DNA from: Apiosordaria backusii
Taxonomy: Eukaryota; Ascomycota; Sordariomycetes; Sordariales; Lasiosphaeriaceae
Reading direction: 5' to 3'
Length of the DNA: 64,000 nucleotides
Assembly: GCA_030549205.1 (NCBI GenBank)
Contig: JAUKTV010000017.1
Span: 1 to 64,000, forward strand
The position numbers and the translations under genes were made by a program. Positions 57,104-64,000 of this stretch are shown piece after piece. The notes below the pieces were generated by a model, which was given only the letters and a program-made list of their open reading frames with translations, was not told the origin of the DNA and made no database searches. How positions within the stretch are numbered: position 1 is the first letter of the stretch; each line of letters begins with the position of its first letter.

Positions 57104-58519
57104 CAGAAGCGGAGCAGGCACCCGACTGCATCAGGTTTCCTAAATCCTGGGAAAGCCCGGTCGCCTTAGAAAGTGGTGGGGTTCATGACGCTTACCTAAA
57201 CTCGATGGAGGGCTGTATCGAGGGTGGATGTGTGGTCCGGCCCGAGCGCGTTTTCACAGCCTTCTAGCGCCCGCTAGTACATCGCCTCGGCTTCCCCTAG
57301 TCGGCTTTAATCTGCGTAAAGGACGCCTAATGCATATACTGCGTTGGTGATATTAATTCCTTTAAAGTCGCATACGCCCCTCCGAAACTTCCAGCTTACT
57401 ATAAGTACCTCTCTATATACAGAAAAAGCTGCCGCTGAAGTATCTAATAATCCTTAATTATACTGTCGGGTATTAAGAATCTAACCACCATTATCGTTAG
57501 CTATAGAAACAGTCTTTTCTTATTATTATCTTATATATATAATGTCTATCTATATACTACCGGGTATATACTATAGTTTCTATTACCCTATACTAACTTT
57601 TAAGCCTCGATTATTAAATAGCGGAATAGTAGTTTCGTTATACTTAAGAACCTGACCTTGTTATATATTATATTATAGAGCTATTTAGACTACTATTCCT
57701 TACTATTTGCTATAGCTTACAGTAGACTATACTATAGGTCTTTATTATTAATAAAAGCCTAAAGCTATAGTAGATTTAAGGCGCTTTCGTTCTTTACCTT
57801 TATTACCTTTAATAATATCATTTATATTGTATTAACACTTTTTTATTTATAATCTATTAGTAATAAATTAAACTTGCTATTAAACTTTATTAAGTTGTTC
57901 TACTATTATTTATAGAGTTGAATATATAATACAATGTTAAGCCTGGTCTTATATAAATATAACGTAGCCTAGGTAAGTATAAGTAGTAGGCTATTAAGTA
58001 AATCGAGTAGCTTGGTCTTAATTTTGTCTATAATTGCTATCTATTAGCCTTAGTTTTAAAACTTATATCGTTAAAACCTACCCAATTGTAGTCTATATTA
58101 CTATATAAATTTAGCAGTACCTAATTCTTAGTCTACTTTGTTTAGTTATTTTGAGTTACCGAGCTATACTAGTTTTAACAACTGTATAGTAATCAGTACC
58201 GACCTGTAATCGCCTAGAAGATACTGCCGAATATCGTATATGCCTGTCGACTTTTATTCCCAAAAAGAATTCACACAGACCTCCAGTACCAATTCTTCTT
58301 ATTATTCCAAATGAATTCATTTTCCTAAAGGCACTTTCAGTTAGCACATGTCGTCCCAACAAAGCAGAAGTGGACTATGAACGACAGACACCCACAAAAC
58401 GGTCCAGCCTCACTCTCCACCAGTTTCACCAGCCTTATTACAATATATACCCCGTTAACTTTGTGAAGGTATTTAGAAGGGACCTACCTGGATCTATATG
58501 AAGTGCCCGGCAGCGATCT
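57104..58519. other. No supported gene; mostly AT-rich RIP-like DNA
   Basis: 57104-57290 is GC-normal, possibly the decayed remainder of the epimerase fragment. 57290-58140 is strongly AT-rich with nothing recognisable. 58140-58519 is mixed, possibly decayed Gypsy integrase upstream of the next feature. Confidence 0.4.
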
Positions 58520-59000
58520 ACCACAGTACCATTCGAGGTAAAAAAGGCCTCCTCACACGCGGTGACCCTCAAGCTCCCGAGCAACATAAAGGTCCACAAC
58601 ACCTTCCACGTCTCCCTTGTAAGGCCATACGTAGTAGGAAGCCTGGGTATTGGTATCTCCGGCTAAGAGGAAATATAGTAGAATATACCTACTAATTAAG
58701 GAAAGTTAGTAACGAGAACAAACAAAGAAGAAGACGTAGTATTATAGAAGTTTAAGGATATATTAAATTATAGGAAGAAAGCGAATAGAAAGTAATATTA
58801 TAAAGTTAAATAGGAAGGAAATTACGAGCTGATATAGGAACTAACCTTAAATTTAAAATACTACCCCGAAGTATTATAGTAATATTACGATAGGAATCCA
58901 AGGAAACCAAAGCCGCTTACATAGTTAAAAAGAACAAAGGAAAAGAATGTAAAAAAGGATTAAAAGATACAAAGCGTAGGCTGGTTTAAAGGAAAGAGTA
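58520..59000 (+). pseudogene. Gypsy integrase C-terminus with degraded chromodomain
   Basis: A plus-strand frame from about 58520 reads VTLKLPSNIKVHNTFHVSLV, the hallmark C-terminal tail of chromovirus integrases. After frame changes, a chromodomain-like stretch follows (FKDILNYRKKANRK-YYKVK, then LKYYPEVL and YYDRNPRKPKP; the dash is a stop). Stops are TAG/TAA. The rest of the polyprotein is absent, so it is a 3' fragment of a chromodomain-bearing Ty3/Gypsy element. Confidence 0.75.
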
Positions 59001-59544
59001 GTATCATAGAATGACCTATATCTAGGTTAGGGTTACTACCATTCTAGTGGTTCCCTTAAGTAGGTCAGTAACAATATATCCGTAACTTCAGGGAGCTATT
59101 ATACTATCTCTCTCCGTACTACTTTGTAGTTAAATACAAGACCGTAGCACATCTATTGGGTAGAGAGCGGCAATGCCCGGTCTGAGGTGTTAGTAACTTA
59201 CGGCCTCATCTTGATCTAAAATACCCAGCCAGCTTCTTTAATGTAAGCATAGCTTTCCACCACCCTTACGAGCTGGCCATAAAACAATCCAGCAAGGATA
59301 TATGCGTACACGCCTCTGGACAAGTAAACCTAATAAGTAAGGCCGAGAATTTAATCCTTAATGTGGACTAGCGCACATAACCACGTGACCAAAACTACAC
59401 CTAAGCTAGGCGGGGGCTTTGTTTGCGCAACAGAAGTCCAAACAACCTATGCCCAACACCCGTTCTTGACGCAAGACTCCCACTAGATATCTTGTCTTTC
59501 GGCGATACACGATAACTCTTTATCAAAGGCTCCGGGCCCCTAGG
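59001..59544. other. No supported gene
   Basis: Mixed-composition DNA after the Gypsy 3' end. It may include part of an LTR and the decayed N-terminal side of the kinase fragment, but no motif is clear. Confidence 0.35.
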
Positions 59545-59832
59545 GTGCTGGATGGAGAGCGTTATCTGCGAGAAATTAAAGACGGACTTCTCCATCTTCA
59601 TTCTTTAAGCTTGATCCACAATGACCTAAACCCAAGCAACATTATAGTCGACAACGACGATAACGTCATGATTATCGATTTCGACTCCTGCGAAAAAGAA
59701 GGTAATAAGTTGGGTCCCAAAACATACACTCCAAGCTGGTCTCCGACATCCCGGTTTACTGAGAAGGACAATGACTATTCCAACTTGTCGAAACTACGGG
59801 ACCTTCTTACAAGAGTAGGTACTAGAGATTAG
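59545..59832 (+). pseudogene. Protein-kinase-like C-lobe fragment
   Basis: A 95-codon open frame carries the catalytic loop HNDLNPSNI (HxDLxxxN type) and VMIIDFDSC in the place of the DFG motif, followed by PSWSP and the start of the C-lobe. The P-loop, the VAIK lysine and the rest of the C-lobe are missing. The motif style is that of the small fungal-specific kinase-like proteins. It ends at TAG at 59830-59832. No RIP signature. It is a fragment unlikely to be active. Confidence 0.7.
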
Positions 59833-60017
59833 GCCTTAGGACAGTAGTTCAATTCAATATAATAATCTCAAGTAGCCTCAAAGTTCTTAATAAGGGATCC
59901 TTTCTTATACAGTCTAATTTCTCTCACGCGTATTTATTTTGTTCAACGTAATCCATGCCCGTAATGGCCTAAGGCATCTACCATAACCAGTCCTTCTATC
60001 TAAATATACATAAAGCG

Positions 60018-60395
60018 ATGATACAAGCAAGACTCAACGCTTACCTCTACCGAATTAGGGTAGTTCCGTCAGTTCAGTGCGCATATAGACAAGCGAGAAA
60101 GACAGTAGAACACTTCCTCTTCCGGTGCAAGAAATGGACGGCGTACCGAGCAGAGATGCTCCAGTGCACAACCACCTACAGAGGCAATAGTTCCTTCTCT
60201 TTAGAAGGGAAATCGCTGTCGGATAAAGAAGATTGGACTCCGAACGTTAAGGCCGTTCGGACAACGATTTGGTTCGCAATAACCACAGGCCGACTAAAAT
60301 ACCTAACCGGCCAACCACCACTCTCCACTAACCCTCTACCTATCTCGTGCTACAAACAGCAGGCGCCGCTTCAGCCGCCGAAGATAGGATATTAA
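60018..60395 (+). pseudogene. LINE (Tad1-like) ORF2 C-terminal fragment
   Basis: The 125-codon frame contains ARLNAYLYRIRVV, then a Cys/His/Cys region (VQCAYRQARKTVEHFLFRCK), which is the zinc-finger-like tail found after the RNase H domain in fungal non-LTR retrotransposons. The upstream RT is not present, as expected for a 5'-truncated LINE, but no poly-A tail or target duplicate was found. One zinc-binding Cys is replaced (CAYR where CxC is usual). Confidence 0.55.
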
Positions 60396-60818
60396 GCACT
60401 TAAAGAACCGACTTTAAGCTAGCCTACTAACAATCCTATTTAACCTACGAGAATCTGTAGAGAAATAGTAAAATAGAGTGTATAAGCTAGAATGGACTTT
60501 GCATGGGCTTTAAGGAGATCAGGACATATCTTGGGGAATATGTGCTTTAATCGTTAATGGTTGCTCTTTCGGCTTAGCCGCCGGGCGTTAATAAATTGAC
60601 GTGACGTGACGATGATACAACTGCCGTTGCGGCCTAAGTCCTGTTTGCCCGCCTCACTTCCCAACGACTGTTCAGGGCCTGCAGTTTACAGCGTGCTAGT
60701 CGTGACCTTGAATACTATATTGCATTTACTGCATCTGTTCGGCAACTTGAGGCGCCATGGGAAGAAATCAAGTCTGCAGCACACTCCTAGATATTTAGGA
60801 TGGCTGGCCTTTATATAA
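60396..60818. other. Spacer with dispersed repeat
   Basis: No supported gene. Contains copy B of the 48-bp repeat (60707-60754). Confidence 0.4.
60707..60754 (+). repeat. Dispersed 48-bp repeat, copy B
   Basis: Begins CTTGAATACTATATTGCATT, ends CAACTTGAGGCG. Relative to copy A (49588-49635) it has five C-to-T differences and no other change. Confidence 0.7.
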
Positions 60819-61228
60819 TGTTGTGACGAACTCCTGTATAGAACCTCTGAAAGGGATACTCGGTTGAAGGCTACTTCTGATAATTGGTTCGGTGCAGCTA
60901 AACAGTGTATAATAAGATGTCTTAATGTAAACACTAGGATACCGTGAATATAAGCTGTGATTGCATACTGTAGAACTATCTATAAGCTATTTAGTTCCTC
61001 CGTATATATAGACCTATGATCCTTACGGACCGTTAGACTGTTTATAGCACGTCGGTCCATCGGTCCTCTCGTAAGTGGTTGTCCTGGACCGTTAGACCGT
61101 CCTCTACGCACCGGTCTATCGGTCCTCCTTTGATTGGCTACCTACAAGGACCCTCTACATCGTAATACTCTCCTCCTATTGGCCCGTCTGTTATGTCTAC
61201 GCCCATCTGTGTTCAAGGTCGTCATAAA
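60819..61228 (-). repeat. Ty3/Gypsy solo LTR
   Basis: Reverse-oriented LTR of about 410 bp; on the plus strand it starts TGTTGTGACGAACTCC and ends TTCAAGGTCGTCATAA. Same family as 46188-46598. Contains a TATATATAG box and the duplicated GGTCCATCGGTCC-like words. Less RIP-mutated than the other copies. Confidence 0.82.
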
Positions 61229-61718
61229 TGTCAACCAAATGTGCTCAGGCCTGTAGTTTAATACTGTAGACTGTCTTTACATAGTTTTTGAAATAGTTTA
61301 AGTGCTTGAACTCTAATACTTTTCGCCTATACTTAAAGTAATTGCATAACATTTACTTTACATTACCTAACTGTTACCTATATTTCTTATTAAAATGGTT
61401 ATATATTATTATTAGTTAACTATACTTGAATGTCTTTTCCCTATAAGATAAGGTTTTATTTTCGATATAATATAGATATTGCTTTCTATTTAAGAAGAGC
61501 GGAAAGGGGTCTAACCCGAGAAACTCCTCTATTGTAATATTTACCTACACTTTCTATCAGATATATTTCTGCTTTACAGTCTTCCGTTTACTATATAAGA
61601 TAACTATTAGTTCGGTTACTTAAATATAGAGCTTAAACAGTTCTTTAAAGTTTAAGTTATTTAGCTAATTATAGAGAATCTAAGCAAGCTAAGTATACTT
61701 AAATATATATAGGTTAAT
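61229..61718. other. AT-rich spacer
   Basis: RIP-like sequence with nothing recognisable, ending at the next copia LTR. Confidence 0.4.
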
Positions 61719-64000
61719 GTTAAGATAGGTGTCTTACAGGCCTATAGGTATAGACCTGTGCAGGGAACGGCGCAGAATACTGAGAGCGAAGAGGGTTTTG
61801 TCTGCAGTATACAACAGTAACTAGGTATTAAAGGAATGTAGATTATAGAGGCAATGCCCTATAATATATAGAAGGTAGATACTGTAATATAGGCTTATAA
61901 GGTACTATAAGATATAGTAAACTAGTATATTGAATTGACTTATTAGTTAGGAAAATATTATAGTAAATAGTTGCAAAGGACAAGACCTATTATAGGTCTT
62001 TAGCCCTATATTACTTTCCAAACCTCTCTCTATTCTAAAGCCTAAATGCCTGTTAAGTCTATTAATTATAGGGCTTAAATGTCTGTTAAGTCCGTTAACT
62101 ACAGACTTAACTAGCTAGCTAAGTTTAACTGTTAAGTGTATTAACCGGAAGCTATTTATAAAATATAGGGCGTTAATGTTTTACCATTACAGTATATTAA
62201 CTGTTTAAAGCTTTAGGCTACTTTAAAGGTCTAAAGACTACTGCAATTACTGTAATAGAGTGTTAATAAGTATTATAATTCTAAACTATTAGTTGTTATT
62301 AGCTTTATAGATTATAGGCTAAAATACACTATAAAGTCTATAACTAAGTACTGTATTTCAATATCCTTTTTATAGCCATAGTATATAGTACTAATTAAAA
62401 GGGCTTAGAAAGATTTAATAATAAAATAAAGGTATTAAATAGTACTATAGATAAAGCTTTAGTAAGGCCGTTAGTAAGTATCTTTTTTATAAAAAGGTAG
62501 GTTATAATAATAACTTTAGTAAATATAGCCTTTTAACCTCTTAAAATTAAATTAAAGTATATTTAATTCGGCGATTGTGCTTATTATTATAAATAATAGT
62601 AATAAAGCCTTTATTATTATATAATAGGAAGGTAAGGCTTATAATAGGCCTGCAAATTTCCTAAAAGAGACCTTTAAACTATATAGCTTTTTTAAGGCCT
62701 TCGATAAGCTTAGTATATTTAGCTTTTAAAGTATTAAAGGATATAGTAAATGCTTTTTTAGATTTTCAGTTAATAGGTCCTTTAATTAAAGTAAATAGCT
62801 CACTGTAAATGGATTTAGCACTTTCTTTATATTTAACTTAATTACTATTAGTAAAGTCGATAGGTTTTAAGTTACTGTTAAAGCTGTAATTAACAGTATT
62901 GTAAATATTAAAATAAAAGTAAGAAAGTAGTAATTTTACAGTTTTTAAGTAAGTATTAGTAGGCTATATTAAGTATTATAAGAGCTATTAAATACTAAAG
63001 GCTATATTAGGCTTAGTTTAAACTATAGTATATATTAAAGTATTAATTAATTATCGATATAGATGCTAATTAAAGGGGCTTATAAAGGTTTTAGACTTAT
63101 TGCCTTTACTTATAATTTTAAGATTTAATAAAAGGAGAGTTAACTTAATATTAATTCTAAAGTACTTAACTGCCTCTATAATATAGGCCTTTTAGTAAAT
63201 CTAAAGATACTGTTAAGGCCTATTATATTTAATTTAAATATTAAGGAAGTAGTAAGTAGGACTTAAATCTTTAATATTATAGTACTTCCCTATAGTATTC
63301 TTTAAGGCTTAAAGCTATAGAAGCTTAAGGCTTATAATTAAGCAGTTATTAATGTAATTAATAATAAAGATCTTATAATTTAAGTAAAAATAAATAGCTA
63401 TATTGAAGATAAGGGGCTTAAAACCTAAAGCTTAGGTTATTATAAGGACCTTCTATTATTAAAAATAAAAAGCTTACTTTAAACTATATAAGGATTTTTT
63501 TAATAGAATAACTTAATCTTTAATAAGGTCCTATTTAGTTACTTTTAATAGTATTATAGTACTAATATTACTATAGGCAAACTTAAATAGTTTTTATAGA
63601 ATTTTAATATAAATATTAAAATCGGTCTTTAAATTTAAAAAAGCTTCTATAAAGTCTACTTACTTTAAATCCTAATTAAATATAGCTATAAAGGTTAGTA
63701 TAATTCTTTAAGTTAAAGGCCCTATAATAATAGTATAAGTCTATTTAAAATCGATTTTAAAGGCCTATTAGAAACTTTAAGTAATTAATCGGCCCTTAAA
63801 CTTTACTATAATACCTTATAAATTCTTTTTATCTTTAAAGACCTAACAGTTTATAATAAGCTTTTTCTTAACTTAAAATCGGTAGATAAAATAGAAGGTC
63901 TTAATAATAAGAAGTTAATATAATTTAATAAAGATAGCCTATAACTATTATTTCTTTTTAAAGTATTTTAAAGCTTATTTAAAGATATTAAGCTTTAAAG
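61719..64000 (-). mobile_element. Partial Ty1/copia element (runs off the window)
   Basis: A 645-bp LTR (61719-62363, TGTTAAGATAGG..TTTCAATA) is followed by internal sequence that aligns with the left part of the minus-strand element at 15383-21708. It is a third member of that family. The LTR is about one 33-bp unit shorter than the 679-bp LTRs. Orientation is minus: 3' LTR first, then RNase H and RT. Confidence 0.87.
62364..64000 (-). pseudogene. RIP-degraded copia RT/RNase H (partial)
   Basis: Internal part of the element above, homologous base for base to about 16062-17700 apart from transitions. No open frame survives. It is more AT-rich than the 15383 copy. Confidence 0.78.

Overview
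The window reads as a filamentous ascomycete (Pezizomycotina) chromosome segment, probably an AT-rich repeat compartment. Support comes from fungal-type short introns with CTAAC/CTGAC branch sites, remnants of families typical of this group (a PNP-UDP/NACHT NLR-like protein, a fungal dynamin-type GTPase, BTB and CK1-like proteins), and above all the mutation pattern. Most repeats are extremely AT- and TA-rich. Where they still align to known proteins, the stops are almost all TAA/TAG at positions where CAA/CAG/TGG is expected, the signature of repeat-induced point mutation (RIP). I cannot name the species. No CRISPR array, rRNA or tRNA was seen.

Layout. 1-2620 is an unidentified RIP-degraded block. 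2640-4007 is a moderate-GC island with a broken PNP-UDP/NACHT gene (minus) and a dynamin middle-domain fragment (plus). 4600-5670 is a RIP-degraded DDE transposase. 5816-11982 is a 6.2-kb Helitron (copy 1, frameshifted). 11983-14968 is a RIP-degraded Ty3/Gypsy gag-protease-RT start. 14969-21980 is a copia-type LTR split by a complete 6.3-kb copia element (15383-21708, minus). 22096-36100 is a second copia element of the same family (plus), split by a complete 7.6-kb copia element of another family (24519-32126). 36122-42289 is Helitron copy 2, with an uninterrupted 1409-codon Rep-helicase frame. 42290-46600 is a large imperfect palindrome built from Gypsy LTRs and duplicated LTRs around a Tc1/mariner remnant, with later insertions. 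46666-48527 is a Fot1/pogo element. 48530-61230 is a mosaic of unique sequence, gene fragments, a MITE cluster, Gypsy/LINE scraps and a solo LTR. 61719-64000 is the start of another copia element that runs off the window.

How it fits together. Almost nothing here looks like a working host gene. The only long intact coding capacity is the Helitron replication protein (HUH Rep plus PIF1-type helicase) of copy 2. The two Helitron copies look identical apart from one base and carry no RIP damage, although they sit inside heavily RIP-mutated repeats. They must therefore have moved after most of the RIP, or escaped it. Target-site duplications allow much of the nesting order to be read: Gypsy LTR, then copia, then nested copia, with the Helitrons added to the Gypsy LTR late.
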